64,000 bases of DNA, from contig NZ_BAGM01000123.1 in NCBI RefSeq assembly GCF_000308855.1, forward strand, positions 23,645 to 87,644, written 5' to 3'. Every line of letters starts with the position of its first letter. Within the stretch, counting starts at the first letter, position 1. Below are positions 31,769 through 40,530 of this stretch, piece by piece. Under the pieces are notes generated by a model, which was given only the letters and a program-made list of their open reading frames with translations, searched no databases and was not told the origin of the DNA. A program made the position numbers and the translations under genes. The stretch is from Nocardia veterana NBRC 100344. Lineage in GTDB: Bacteria > Actinomycetota > Actinomycetes > Mycobacteriales > Mycobacteriaceae.

Positions 31769-31991
31769 ACGACCAGGGTAGGCGACGCGGGTACACCCGC
31801 TCCGACCTGCCCGCGTTCGCCGGAATCGGAGTCGCCCACGGTTCGCCGACCGGACATACCGGACCGCGGGTATATCCGTTTTGTCTATTACTTCCCCTTT
31901 ACCAACGGTAGATCATTCGAGTACGTGGGGGTCCCGGTGCAACGATGTCGCTATCTGATGAGGGATCTGTCGATTACGGAAAGGTTTGCGA

Positions 31992-32225
31992 ATGACTGCG
32001 ATCACCGCGGCGAGCCGCACGTTGGGTTCCGTCAACGGCCAGGAGGCCCTCCTGACCCCGGGCCAGGTGGCGGCGCTGTTCCACGTCGATCCGAAGACGG
32101 TCACGCGCTGGGCACACGCCGGGCGACTGGGCTCGCTGCGCACCCCGGGCGGACATCGCCGCTTCCGTGAGTCCGAGGTGATGCAGCTGCTGAAGTCGTT
32201 GACCACCGAGGCAACCCGCCCCTGA
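31992..32225 (+). CDS. bldC: BldC-family transcriptional regulator
   Basis: A 77-residue MerR-like DNA-binding protein. The core LLTPGQVAALFHVDPKTVTRWAHAGRL and TPGGHRRFRESEV (about residues 20-60) is the BldC winged helix-turn-helix, which binds direct repeats cooperatively and delays development in streptomycetes. The ATG at 31992 lies behind AAAGG. The 220-bp gap upstream holds AT-rich sequence (TTTTGTCTATTACTT) that probably carries the promoter. In M. tuberculosis the related gene lies beside the bS22-like gene; here it is 32 kb away. Confidence 0.9.
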   Translation: MTAITAASRTLGSVNGQEALLTPGQVAALFHVDPKTVTRWAHAGRLGSLRTPGGHRRFRESEVMQLLKSLTTEATRP

Positions 32226-32303
32226 GGTCACAGGACCGATTCTCGCGGTCACAGTGCCGCAGGTACGCACACGGATTACCCTCGATGTCAGGAGGTGAGC
32301 GAC

Positions 32304-32507
32304 GTGGCGTACCTGTTGGCACTCATCGCGGTCGTGGCTGTCGCGGTGCTGTGCTGGAAAGCGTTCGGACCGGAGCAGACGCCCCGAATCGGATTCGGGC
32401 GAGACTCCGACAAGCACCGTCGAGTCATCGGACCCGATGACGATCCCGAATTCCTGTGGCGGATCTCCCGCCAGCACCGAGACGGTGATCCGGGCTCGGA
32501 CCGCTGA
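32304..32507 (+). CDS. small single-TM protein
   Basis: A 67-residue protein with one N-terminal membrane helix (AYLLALIAVVAVAVLCWKAF) and a charged cytoplasmic tail. The second GTG, at 32304, has AGGAGG at the right distance; the GTG at 32295 overlaps it. It may share an operon with bldC, 78 bases upstream. The family is unrecognised. Confidence 0.6.
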   Translation: MAYLLALIAVVAVAVLCWKAFGPEQTPRIGFGRDSDKHRRVIGPDDDPEFLWRISRQHRDGDPGSDR

Positions 32508-32509
32508 CC

Positions 32510-33388
32510 TCACCCCAGCCGATGCAACGCGGCCAGCGCGGCGGCCGTCGTCTCGGGCGCGGCCGCCAATAACGGCAGCCGAACCGCCGCGTTCGGAATC
32601 CGCCCCTGCGCGGCCAGGACCGCTTTGACCACCACCGGATTCGGTTCGGCGAAGACGGCCTGGGCCAACCCCGCCAGCCGATTCCCGAGTTCCCGCGCTG
32701 CGTCAACTCGCCCGTCCCGCCAGGCCGCGACCAACTCCGCATATGCCGCCGGCGCCGCATTCGCGCAGGTGGCGATGGCACCGCGCGCGCCGAGCGCCAG
32801 TAGCGGCGAGGCGTAGAGATCGTCTCCGCACAGCACATCCGTATGGGCGCCGGCTGCGGCCAGCCACGCGATCGTGGTCTCGTCGACAGCGCCGACGGCG
32901 TGCTTGAAGCCCGCGATATTGGGCAGCTCCGCCAGTCGGCACAGTGTTTCCACATCCAGGACGCACCCGGTGCGGTGCGGAATGTTGTAGATCAGCAGCG
33001 GCACCGGTGACACCGCGCCGAGCCGCCGGAAATGTTCGATCACCCCGCGACGCGAGGGCTTCGTGTAGTACGGGACCACGGTCAGCGCGCCCGCGATGCG
33101 CGGATCCAGTGCCGCGAGCGCTCGTTCCGAATCCGTCGTCGAATTCGTCCCGGTACCCACGATCAGCGGGGCGCCCCGGTCCAGGCACACCTCGATACAC
33201 ACCTCGACCACACCGCGCCGTTCCGCGGCGCTCAGCGTGGCCGGCTCACCGGTGGTGCCGAGGGCCACCACCCCGGTCGCCCCCTCGTCGAGAACCTCGT
33301 TCGCGAGCTTGGCCACTGCGTCGTAGGCGACGTCCCCCGCCGACGTGAACGGCGTGACCAGGGGGACGAACAGGCCGCTGAATGTCAT
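32510..33388 (-). CDS. 4-hydroxy-tetrahydrodipicolinate synthase-like protein
   Basis: A DapA-family class I aldolase of 292 residues with an intact active site: Thr45-Thr46 in GTTGE, Tyr107/108 in PYYTKP, Tyr134 and Arg139 in YNIPHRTG, and the Schiff-base Lys162 in GFKHA. All DapA residues including the substrate-carboxylate Arg are present, so it could make the lysine/diaminopimelate precursor. Its divergent LysR partner and lack of dap or lys neighbours suggest a second, regulated copy or another aldolase of the family. The ATG lies behind GGAGG. Confidence 0.88.
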   Translation of the reverse strand: MTFSGLFVPLVTPFTSAGDVAYDAVAKLANEVLDEGATGVVALGTTGEPATLSAAERRGVVEVCIEVCLDRGAPLIVGTGTNSTTDSERALAALDPRIAGALTVVPYYTKPSRRGVIEHFRRLGAVSPVPLLIYNIPHRTGCVLDVETLCRLAELPNIAGFKHAVGAVDETTIAWLAAAGAHTDVLCGDDLYASPLLALGARGAIATCANAAPAAYAELVAAWRDGRVDAARELGNRLAGLAQAVFAEPNPVVVKAVLAAQGRIPNAAVRLPLLAAAPETTAAALAALHRLG

Positions 33389-33446
33389 GGCTCCAGCCTC
33401 CTCGATTCGAATCTTCAGGTCTATTTCACATTTCTACACTCGGTCT

Positions 33447-33452
33447 TAAGCT
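33447..33452 (+). promoter_or_regulatory. -10 box TAAGCT of lysR gene, leaderless
   Basis: TAAGCT ends six bases before the ATG at 33459. The 70-bp divergent gap also holds the ribosome-binding site of the DapA-like gene and presumably a LysR-type site, which I could not define. Confidence 0.5.
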
Positions 33453-33458
33453 GAACTT

Positions 33459-34367
33459 ATGCTCGAAATGCGCCGATTGCGGCTGTTGCGGGAATTGGCG
33501 CATCGCCACACGATCGCGGCGGTCGCGGCGGCGGTGTCCTATACGCCCTCGGCGGTATCGCAGCAGTTGGCCGTGCTCGAACGGGAGGCCGGCGTCGCAC
33601 TGCTGGAGCGCAGCGGTCGGCGCGTCGTGCTCACCCCGGCCGCCCAGCGCCTGGTCGAGCACACCGAGGCCGTGCTCGCGATCCTCGAACAGGCCGAGGC
33701 CGAATTGGCTTCGGCCGCAGGGCGACTCACCGGCGCCCTACACATAGGCGCCTTCCCGACCGCCGTCCAACGCATCCTCCCCGATGCGCTGGTATCACTG
33801 AGCCGCGCCCATCCCGCGCTGGAATTGCACGTCACCGAGCTGGATCCGGCCGACGTCCCGGCCGCGCTCCGGGCGGGCACCCTCGATATCGCGCTGCTCC
33901 AGGAATACGACTATGTGCCGGCCCCCGCGGAAGCCGGTCTCGACACCGAACCGTTCCTGGAGGAACCGGTATATCTCGCCGCCCGCTCCGCCGAACCGCT
34001 GATCGCCTACCGCGATGCGGCCTGGATCGCCGGCACGCCCGGAACGCTGTGCCACACGATGACCGTGCGAGCCTGCGAGGCAGCCGGTTTCATCCCGCAC
34101 ATCCGCCACCACTCCGACGATTTCGGCACCGTCCTGGCCCTCGTGGCAGCCGGGCAGGGGGTGGCCTTCATCCCGGAGCTCGCCATCCCGAAGGACTCCG
34201 AATCACTCACCGGCGCAGTCGAATTGACCGCTCTGCCGATCCGCCGCCGCACCCGCATCGCCTATCGATCCGGCACCCGGGACCACCCGGCGATCGAGGC
34301 CGCCCGCACCGCATTGCACGCCACCCTCGGCACCATCCCGCCACGGCCACCGAAGAAGAGCCCTTGA
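33459..34367 (+). CDS. LysR-family transcriptional regulator
   Basis: A 302-residue LysR regulator with an N-terminal winged HTH (LRLLRELAHRHTIAAVAAAV, then YTPSAVSQQLAVLEREAGVALLERSGRRVVLT, residues about 4-58) and a C-terminal two-lobe effector domain from about residue 85. It is divergent from the DapA-like gene and probably controls it in response to a pathway metabolite such as lysine or diaminopimelate; the effector is inferred. Confidence 0.9.
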   Translation: MLEMRRLRLLRELAHRHTIAAVAAAVSYTPSAVSQQLAVLEREAGVALLERSGRRVVLTPAAQRLVEHTEAVLAILEQAEAELASAAGRLTGALHIGAFPTAVQRILPDALVSLSRAHPALELHVTELDPADVPAALRAGTLDIALLQEYDYVPAPAEAGLDTEPFLEEPVYLAARSAEPLIAYRDAAWIAGTPGTLCHTMTVRACEAAGFIPHIRHHSDDFGTVLALVAAGQGVAFIPELAIPKDSESLTGAVELTALPIRRRTRIAYRSGTRDHPAIEAARTALHATLGTIPPRPPKKSP

Positions 34368-34394
34368 CCCTCACACTGTGACAAGGTTTCGAAT
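34364..34394 (+). promoter_or_regulatory. MerR-type promoter with 19-bp spacer
   Basis: -35 TTGACC (34364-34369) and -10 TCGAAT (34389-34394) are separated by 19 bases, the long spacer of MerR-activated promoters. The spacer centres on the palindrome TCACACTGTGA (34371-34381). It drives the HEAT-repeat/MerR operon, so autoregulation by its MerR protein is likely. Confidence 0.65.
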
Positions 34395-34418
34395 GGTCGG
34401 CGGAGGAGGTGGTTACCC

Positions 34419-35075
34419 GTGAACACAACCCACCACAGCGAGCCGGATGCTCGCCTCGCCGCGGCATTGGTCGAGCCCGACTCGTCGACTCGGCTGCGCG
34501 CCGCCCTCACCGCCGGTACGCAGGCCGCGGCGGGCCTGGTCGACGTGCTCGTGGCCCGTTGCGCGGTCGAGCCCGACTTCTTCGTCCGGGACATGCTGAC
34601 CTGGGCGCTGTGCCGGTTGCCCGTCGAGATCACGCTGCCGAAGCTGCTGGCCGAAATGGATTCCGAGCGCCCGCAGGCCCGCAGTCAGGCGCTGCACACT
34701 CTGTCCAAGATCGGTGACGGGCGTGCTTGGCCCCAGGTCGCGGCGCTGCTGCACGACCGTCACGACGACGTCGCGCTCAGCGCATGGCGCGCCGCCGCCG
34801 TCCTGGTACCCCCGGACGCGGAACAGGATCTGGCCGTCGAATTGGCGTGCGAACTCGGCCGCGGCGACCGCACGGTGCAGCTCGGGCTGAGCCGGGCGCT
34901 GGCCGGACTCGGGTCGGCCGCCGAAACCGTACTGGCGACCGCCGCCGAGAGCCCGGATCCGCACGTGCGAGCGCACGCCGAGGCGACGGAGCAGCTGCGA
35001 CGCGATCCCGACAGCGGATTCGCGTTATCGGTCGAGGTGGCCAAGCGGGTCGCCGCCACCGGTCCGGACAGGTGA
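34419..35075 (+). CDS. HEAT-repeat protein
   Basis: A 218-residue all-helical protein with about four HEAT-like repeats (for example LVDVLVARCAVEPDFFVRDMLTWAL, then RPQARSQALHTLSKIGD, then HDDVALSAWRAAAVL). HEAT arrays bind proteins or peptides. The GTG lies behind GGAGGAGG. It is 16 bases ahead of a MerR regulator that also carries HEAT repeats, so the two may bind each other or a common ligand. Confidence 0.8.
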   Translation: MNTTHHSEPDARLAAALVEPDSSTRLRAALTAGTQAAAGLVDVLVARCAVEPDFFVRDMLTWALCRLPVEITLPKLLAEMDSERPQARSQALHTLSKIGDGRAWPQVAALLHDRHDDVALSAWRAAAVLVPPDAEQDLAVELACELGRGDRTVQLGLSRALAGLGSAAETVLATAAESPDPHVRAHAEATEQLRRDPDSGFALSVEVAKRVAATGPDR

Positions 35076-35091
35076 GACAGGAGACGATGCG

Positions 35092-36102
35092 ATGTTGATC
35101 GGTGAGGTCTCGCGCCGTTCCGGCGTCAGCTCCCGGATGTTGCGGCACTACGATCGGCTGGGCCTGGTACGGCCGACGGGCCGCACCTCCAGCGGTTACC
35201 GCGAGTACTCCGCCGACGACATCCGTCGTCTGTTCCATGTCGAGAGCCTGCGCACCCTCGGATTGTCGCTGGAGGAGACCAAGCGTGCCCTCGACGAATC
35301 GGATTTCGCGCCCAGCGCGCTGGTGCGTGAGCTGATTCGGCACACCCGTGCCCGCATCGCCGCCGAAACCGAGCTGCTCACCCGGCTCGAACGGGTCGAG
35401 GCTGCCGCGCCGACGCAGTGGGAGGACGTCCTGGGCATCGTCACCCTGCTGCGCGGTCTGGAATCGGAATCCGGTGCCGAACGGCAGCAGGCGGTGCTCG
35501 CCCAGCCCGCGGGCGCGGCGTTGCCGGTCGAGGCGCTCGCCGCCGCGGTACTGGCCGAGGACGATGCGAATGTGGCCGGCGCACTGCGTTGGTCGCTGGC
35601 CCGAGCCGGCGACGCGGCTCTCGCCGAACTGTCCGGTGGCCTGGATTCGCCGGACGCCGATATCCGCCGACGGGCGACGCTGGCCATCGCGGCCGTACCG
35701 GTTCCGGCCGCGACGACGCTGCTGGCGCGAGCGCTCGCCGATCCCGATGCGACTGTGCGCGATCGCGCCGCCCTGGCCCTGGGCTCCCGGCAGGAGACCA
35801 CCGCGATTCCGGCGCTGCTGGAAATGATCGTCGCCGGCCGTTCGGATATCGAGGCCGCCGAAACACTGGGCGTGCTGGCGGTGCGCCCGGCGACCGGCGA
35901 GCAGATCGTCCGCGGCATCCGGAACCGCTGGGGGCCGCCGACCGACCAACCCGCGCGGCTTCGGCTCACCCAGGCCCTGGCCGAAATCCCCGGCTCGGCA
36001 GCCCGCGCGGTACTCGTCGAACTGACCGGTGACGACGACCGCACCATCGCCGCCACCGCGGCTGCCATTCTGCGCCTGCGCGATCGCCACGGTCCCGAGT
36101 GA
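35092..36102 (+). CDS. MerR-family regulator with HEAT-repeat effector domain
   Basis: A 336-residue protein. Residues 1-70 are a MerR winged helix (LIGEVSRRSGVSSRMLRHYDRLGL, then SGYREYSADDIRRL); about 75-110 is the dimerising coiled coil; from about 140 onwards come HEAT repeats (for example SPDADIRRRATLAIAAVPV and DPDATVRDRAALALGS) in place of a small ligand pocket. The ATG lies behind AGGAG. The upstream promoter has the 19-bp MerR spacer, so it likely activates its own operon. Confidence 0.88.
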   Translation: MLIGEVSRRSGVSSRMLRHYDRLGLVRPTGRTSSGYREYSADDIRRLFHVESLRTLGLSLEETKRALDESDFAPSALVRELIRHTRARIAAETELLTRLERVEAAAPTQWEDVLGIVTLLRGLESESGAERQQAVLAQPAGAALPVEALAAAVLAEDDANVAGALRWSLARAGDAALAELSGGLDSPDADIRRRATLAIAAVPVPAATTLLARALADPDATVRDRAALALGSRQETTAIPALLEMIVAGRSDIEAAETLGVLAVRPATGEQIVRGIRNRWGPPTDQPARLRLTQALAEIPGSAARAVLVELTGDDDRTIAATAAAILRLRDRHGPE

Positions 36103-36128
36103 GCTCGCCGCGGTTACCCGCCTCCGCG

Positions 36129-36776
36129 CTACACCTGGGTGTGCACCAGGATGCGCAGATCGTCGAACAACCAATTTCCCTGTACGCCCGGGAGTTCCGC
36201 GAGATACCCCACGATCGTGTCCGCATCCCAGCCGTGCGATTCGTGTAAACCCGCGGCCAGCATGTGCAGATATCGGGCCGACGGCTTGTTCAACCGGGTG
36301 TACTCGGGATCCCACGGGGAGCTGAAGGTCAGCACCGGGAAGCCGTCCACATCGTCGACATGCCAGAGCGTTTCGTACCGTCCGTCGCCCAAGCGCAACA
36401 TGCCCTGCCGGACCACCTCCGCCGGATCGAACTCCGGCACCTCGCCCGGGGCGCGATGCATCTCCTGTGCCATCAGATCGCTGAACTGCTCGACGGTGAG
36501 CAGATATCCGCGGGCGGCCGCGCCGAGCGGCCACCGCGGCGGCGGCCGATGCGAGTAGAACGCCACACCACCGCCCGACCACACCGGACTCTCCCAGGCG
36601 AAGTAGATACATCCGGGAAGCATCAGCGGCCGATTCCGAGCCGGTGGGGTCGGATCGCGGAACCCCGGATAGATGCGGGGTGTACCCGGCGGGTTTCCGC
36701 CCGCCCGGTAGTACCGGAACCGCTTCTCGAACAGGTTGGACCCGTAGGCGGCGTACCAGACGCAATCCGAGTTCAC
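36129..36776 (-). CDS. gamma-glutamylcyclotransferase-like protein
   Basis: A 215-residue protein with the GGCT-fold entry motif WYAAYGSNLFEKRF (residues 7-20), the YGSNL loop that binds the gamma-glutamyl moiety. It has LWHVDDVDGFPVLTFSSPW in the middle and a helical C-terminus. The larger size and other motifs make it a divergent member, and its substrate is unknown. The GTG at 36776 lies five bases after GGAG; a longer start is unsupported. Confidence 0.7.
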   Translation of the reverse strand: MNSDCVWYAAYGSNLFEKRFRYYRAGGNPPGTPRIYPGFRDPTPPARNRPLMLPGCIYFAWESPVWSGGGVAFYSHRPPPRWPLGAAARGYLLTVEQFSDLMAQEMHRAPGEVPEFDPAEVVRQGMLRLGDGRYETLWHVDDVDGFPVLTFSSPWDPEYTRLNKPSARYLHMLAAGLHESHGWDADTIVGYLAELPGVQGNWLFDDLRILVHTQV

Positions 36777-36857
36777 GATGTCTCCATCCGTGCCGGAACA
36801 GGTGCGCACATCCACCCGACCCTACGGGAACCGCCGCCGCGCTTCCGCCGTACCGGT

Positions 36858-37532
36858 TCATCCGAGCCCGCCCACGCGCAGGTCTTCGATGCGCCGCCGC
36901 AGATGGTCGAGCAATTTCTCCGGATCGTCGAACTCCGCGGGGTCGATGGGCTCTCCGAATCGGATCGTCACCCGTTCGCGACGGTCGAACACGCGGCCGT
37001 CGACTCGATTTCGCCGCATCGGCAGCACCCGATCGGTACCCGTCGTGCCGACCGGAACGATCGGAACCCCCGTCGCCAGAGCCAGTTTCGCGACACCCGG
37101 TTTGTACGGCTCGGCCTCACCCGGGCCGACCAACCGGCCTTCCGGATAGATGATCAGCACACCGCCGTAGCGCAGAATCTGTTCGGCCTGCCCCAGCGCC
37201 GACTGCCCGGACGCACTGTCGCGCCGCACCACCGGAATATGGCCGAGCCGGCGCACCAGCCAACCGACTACCGGCCACGACCACAATTCGGCCATCGCGA
37301 GGGCGATCGCCCTGCGGCGCAACGCGCCCCACAGGAATACCGCATCGAGCATCGAGATGTGATTGCTCGCCACGATCACCGGGCCCGACTTCGGCACCTG
37401 CTCGCGGCCCACGACGGTCACGTGGACGATGTTCGACCAGGCCAGCATGCGCAGGATGCGCCGGATCAGATGTGTGGTCAGCCAGGCCCGCTTACCCAGG
37501 CCCCTGGGACGCCGATCGGATTGCTCGTTCAT
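36858..37532 (-). CDS. 1-acylglycerol-3-phosphate acyltransferase (PlsC-like)
   Basis: A 224-residue membrane-associated acyltransferase. It carries the catalytic NHxxxxD motif as NHISMLD (His58, Asp63), then the substrate-binding IYPEGRLV near residue 146 and KLALATGVPIVPVGTTG. It should acylate lysophosphatidate or a related acceptor in phospholipid synthesis. The ATG at 37532 lies in GGTGGAGATG. The longer frame overlaps the divergent DUF899 promoter and is not used. Confidence 0.87.
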   Translation of the reverse strand: MNEQSDRRPRGLGKRAWLTTHLIRRILRMLAWSNIVHVTVVGREQVPKSGPVIVASNHISMLDAVFLWGALRRRAIALAMAELWSWPVVGWLVRRLGHIPVVRRDSASGQSALGQAEQILRYGGVLIIYPEGRLVGPGEAEPYKPGVAKLALATGVPIVPVGTTGTDRVLPMRRNRVDGRVFDRRERVTIRFGEPIDPAEFDDPEKLLDHLRRRIEDLRVGGLG

Positions 37533-37679
37533 CTCCACCCCCGGTTCGTTCGAACGAAGCCGATTGTCGCACGGGCCACCGACAGGTTCGCCGCGCTCGC
37601 AACGCCGCCGCGGACACCGATGAATTTCCCCCCGGCATACCGTCTGCACAGGTAGACCGATGCATCGGAAAGGACAGCC

Positions 37680-38348
37680 ATGCCCGCACACCAGGTCGGA
37701 AGCCGGGAACAGTGGCGTGCCGCATACGAGCGGCTGCGCGCCGAGGAAAAAGCTCTCACCCGTCGCAGCGACGAGCTGGCGCGGCAACGCCAGGCCTTAC
37801 CGTGGGTCCCGGTCACCAAGGAGTATCGGTTCGACACCGATGCCGGCGAGAAGACCCTCGCCGAACTGTTCGACGGCCGGTCGCAGCTGATCGTCCGCCA
37901 CTTCATGCACGGCCCCAAGACGCCGCAGGGGTGCCCCGGCTGCACCTTCGAAACCGATAATCTGGTCGGCGCCGTACCCCATCTCGCCCATCGCGACGTG
38001 ACCTTCATCCTGGTCTCGCGATCCCCGCTCCCGGCCCTCAACGACTACAAGCGCCGCTTCGGCTGGGACATCGAATGGGTCTCCGCCGGCGACAACGGCT
38101 TCAACGACGACTTCTTCGAGGTCATGCGCGTCGACACCCCGAACCGGCCCCCGGGCAACATGCTCGACGTCATGGAATTGATGGCGCTGAGCTGCTTCGC
38201 CCTCGACAACGGCACGGTCTACCACACCTATTCCACCTACGACCGCGGCACCGATGCCCTCAACGCCACTTGGCAACTCCTCGATCGCGCCCCCAAGGGC
38301 CGCGGCGACAACTTCGACAACTGGCCTCGCAAACGCGACGAATACTGA
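37680..38348 (+). CDS. DUF899 thioredoxin-like protein
   Basis: A 222-residue protein of the DUF899 family, thioredoxin-like fold. It has the characteristic LIVRHFMHGPKTPQGCPGCTFETDNL (about residues 70-95) with Cys-Pro-Gly-Cys, then FGWDIEWVSAGDNGFNDDF and CFALDNGTVYHTYSTYDRG. The CPGC pair suggests a redox role, but the reaction is not known. The ATG lies behind GAAAGGA. Confidence 0.87.
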   Translation: MPAHQVGSREQWRAAYERLRAEEKALTRRSDELARQRQALPWVPVTKEYRFDTDAGEKTLAELFDGRSQLIVRHFMHGPKTPQGCPGCTFETDNLVGAVPHLAHRDVTFILVSRSPLPALNDYKRRFGWDIEWVSAGDNGFNDDFFEVMRVDTPNRPPGNMLDVMELMALSCFALDNGTVYHTYSTYDRGTDALNATWQLLDRAPKGRGDNFDNWPRKRDEY

Positions 38349-38529
38349 CGCCGAACTTGTCGTGCAGACGCCGCCGAAAATGTGCGAATCCGAAAACCAC
38401 AGAGGTGTGCACAATTTGATCGCGCCGGGCCGTGCGACCGCCCCCGGGCACCGAATTTCGCGGCCCAGCGCGGTCGCATGACCTCGGAGGTAATGGGCTC
38501 ACCGAGGCGCGGATGGCAACCTCTCACTC

Positions 38530-38958
38530 GTGAACGATCCCGCGACCACCCGTACCGTCGTCGAAGACCTCCTGACCCGCATCGCCGCCGGGAACCCGGA
38601 AGTCGTTGCGGCCCTTTACGCCCCGACCAGCGAGTGGAAGCTGAACTGGCCGGAGGCCGAACACGGACGCGCCGCGACGCCGTGGATCACCTCCCGCAGC
38701 ACCCGGGCCGACGTCGCCGAACACTTCCGTGAAATCGCGCGCCATCACATTCCGGAAGAGGTCGCGACAGTGGTGGAGAAGATCCTCGTCGACGGATCGG
38801 ATGCGGTGGTGCTGGGCGAGATTCGCCAAACCGCCCGCCCGACCCGGCGCCCGTACCGGGCCCGATTCGCCCTCCACCTCACCGTAGAGAACGGAATGAT
38901 CACCCGCCACCACGTCTACGAGGACAGCCTCGCTGTCGCTCGAGCTTTCGATGAGTGA
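38530..38958 (+). CDS. SnoaL/NTF2-like protein
   Basis: A 142-residue cone-shaped alpha+beta barrel protein. It starts with VVEDLLTRIAAGNPEVVAALYAP, has WKLNWPE and RADVAEHFREIARHHIPEEV in the middle, and ends with GMITRHHVYEDSLAVARAF, the typical last strand of SnoaL-like proteins. It may be a small isomerase, hydrolase or ligand binder. The GTG lacks a clear ribosome-binding site. The 181-bp gap before it showed no other feature. Confidence 0.78.
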   Translation: MNDPATTRTVVEDLLTRIAAGNPEVVAALYAPTSEWKLNWPEAEHGRAATPWITSRSTRADVAEHFREIARHHIPEEVATVVEKILVDGSDAVVLGEIRQTARPTRRPYRARFALHLTVENGMITRHHVYEDSLAVARAFDE

Positions 38959-39050
38959 CTGGCGATCCGCCCCCGGATCGACCGTCACGATCTCCGGCCG
39001 ACAGGTCTCGGACTGCCACCTGAAAGATTCCACCTTTGAGTACTTTCCGG

Positions 39051-39282
39051 CGGCTCCCTCGGCCTACAGCCGCGCTCCGAGCCAGTTGGCGAACCCCAAC
39101 AAGCTCTCGGACTGCCGACGCTGAGCAGCGGCGATCCCATACAACGTCTCCCGCACCGACGGATGCAACCGAGTCTGCTGCGGCGCGGCAGCACGAGCCT
39201 TGTTGAGCGCCGCCAATGCCCGATCAGGCTTACCGGACATCAACCACGCCCGCGCATTATCCTGCCAATGGTGAGCCACGCG
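39051..39282. repeat. 3' duplicated block, copy 1 (pairs with 40612-40843)
   Basis: This 232-bp block covers the last 73 codons of the first tandem XRE gene and 13 bases beyond. It matches 40612-40843 at every position but one (A/G near 39118). Identity ends abruptly at 39283. It is a clear recent duplication or gene-conversion tract. Confidence 0.92.
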
Positions 39283-40224
39283 GGTCGGTGGGGCATCCTT
39301 CGGCGCGGACAGCTGCGTCCCGTCGATCGCTGCTTCGTTCGGGTCGCCCGCTTCGAGTTCTATTGCATGAGCGTGTATTTCGACATTCAACGGTCCGAAC
39401 GCCGTCATATAGACATCGGTTTCTCCGGTGCGTTCGGCCAGCTCACGCGCGGCGGCGATATGGTCCGATGCACCTGAATAATTCAGCGTGCGCGCCTCGT
39501 TGATGGCACCCGCCAGGTGCGAGTACCCGGTCAGCACCATCCCGGCTTTCGAGTAGCCGGCGGCGGAAATCGTCGAATCGATCAGCTGCGCAGCCACTTC
39601 CGACTCGCCATAGTGCGTGAGGGCTCGGGCGCGAGCAAGGACCGACAGGGCCGCGTAGTTGGGATCGTCGGCGAGCGGCGCGTAAGCGTCGGCCAGATCC
39701 AGGGCCGGGAGGGCGAGCATCATATGGCCGGTTCGCCGCACCGACCATTCGGCCAGCACATACGCGGAGGTCAGCAACGTGTACGCATGTGACCGGTCGT
39801 CACCGGTCAGGTCGCGCACCGCGCCGTGTAGACGACGGATGAGGCCCGGCAGGGTCTCGATCGTTTGCCGTGTGCGGTCGCTCCGGTACAGCCGTTGCGC
39901 TGCGGTGAGTTCCGATTCGAGCTCAGCCAGCGAGCCCGGTTCCACGGCCCGCGCGTAGCGGCCCTCGGTCAGCAGCACCGACAGTCCGTTCACCGCGTCC
40001 GACAACGGCTTTCCGTCGTCGAAGGGCGCACCGGTCAGCTGTTCGGGGGTGATGTGCAGCGCCCGCGCGACTGCCGAGATGAACCCCGGCGACGCCACCT
40101 CGCGCCCCTGCTCGACCGCCTTCACCATCGACAACGAATAATTCGCCCGCGCCGCCAACTGACGCTGCCCCAACCCGGCGATCTTCCGCTCGGACGCAAT
40201 CCGCTGCCCCACATGCTCGCCCAT
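39064..40224 (-). CDS. XRE-TPR regulator A (tandem paralogue)
   Basis: A 386-residue regulator. The Cro/C1 HTH is in residues about 8-60 (GLGQRQLAARANYSLSMVKAVEQGREV). A TPR-like helical region follows and ends with the shared signature TRLHPSVRETLYGIAAAQ. The first 49 and last 72 residues are nearly identical to those of regulator B at 40625-41803, whereas the middle is only moderately similar. The ATG at 40224 is leaderless behind TACGCT (40231-40236); the upstream TTG frame would include the promoter. It probably senses a ligand through the TPR region and controls divergent small genes; only a decayed partner lies upstream of it. Confidence 0.88.
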   Translation of the reverse strand: MGEHVGQRIASERKIAGLGQRQLAARANYSLSMVKAVEQGREVASPGFISAVARALHITPEQLTGAPFDDGKPLSDAVNGLSVLLTEGRYARAVEPGSLAELESELTAAQRLYRSDRTRQTIETLPGLIRRLHGAVRDLTGDDRSHAYTLLTSAYVLAEWSVRRTGHMMLALPALDLADAYAPLADDPNYAALSVLARARALTHYGESEVAAQLIDSTISAAGYSKAGMVLTGYSHLAGAINEARTLNYSGASDHIAAARELAERTGETDVYMTAFGPLNVEIHAHAIELEAGDPNEAAIDGTQLSAPKDAPPTRVAHHWQDNARAWLMSGKPDRALAALNKARAAAPQQTRLHPSVRETLYGIAAAQRRQSESLLGFANWLGARL

Positions 40225-40276
40225 GACACGAGCGTAGATCGATATACCCAACCTGTCCCCTGTCCCCGAACTGGCC
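40078..40276. repeat. 5' duplicated block, copy 1 (pairs with 41657-41855)
   Basis: This 199-bp block covers the promoter and first 49 codons of regulator A. It matches 41657-41855 except for one base (C/G near 40129). Thus both regulators have the same promoter and the same DNA-binding domain. Confidence 0.92.
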
Positions 40277-40462
40277 CTTCAGACCTCCACCATGCCGTAG
40301 CAGTTGCCCCTGTCCCGCCGAAGTCGCTCCCCGAGCGTTCACCTCCATCGTCGAAACACGCTCCCCGCCCCGCGCTAGCCCTCCAGGCGTGCCCTACACC
40401 GATGCACCCGTGCTCTTGTCCCTGCCTGCCCCTGGCCATTCACCCGCGCCGCGAACCTGAAG
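40258..40462. repeat. degenerate GTCCC-rich repeats upstream of regulator A
   Basis: Four to five degenerate units of roughly 45-50 bp follow one another: a C-rich GTCCC(C/T) start, then GCACTG or a variant, then a CAGnCGTTCACC-like end and a short spacer. They resemble the units at 41836-42480. They are non-coding: stops occur in every frame. On the minus strand they read as GGGGACAG runs upstream of the regulator promoter. Confidence 0.55.
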
Positions 40463-40530
40463 TACACAGAGAGAGCAGAGGTATCAGCCGACCGCGCTCG
40501 CATGGATCGACTCGAGCTAACCGAAGATGT
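40441..40530 (+). pseudogene. decayed copy of the module partner gene
   Basis: Bases from CACCCGCGCC at 40441 through CATGGATCGA at 40510 align with 42463-42535, the leader and first 11 codons of the intact partner gene at 42503. The ribosome-binding site GAGGAGG has become GAGAGCAG and the ATG-bearing stretch is missing. After the shared SADRAR-type codons the reading frame diverges. It is what remains of a partner gene once paired with regulator A. Confidence 0.65.
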
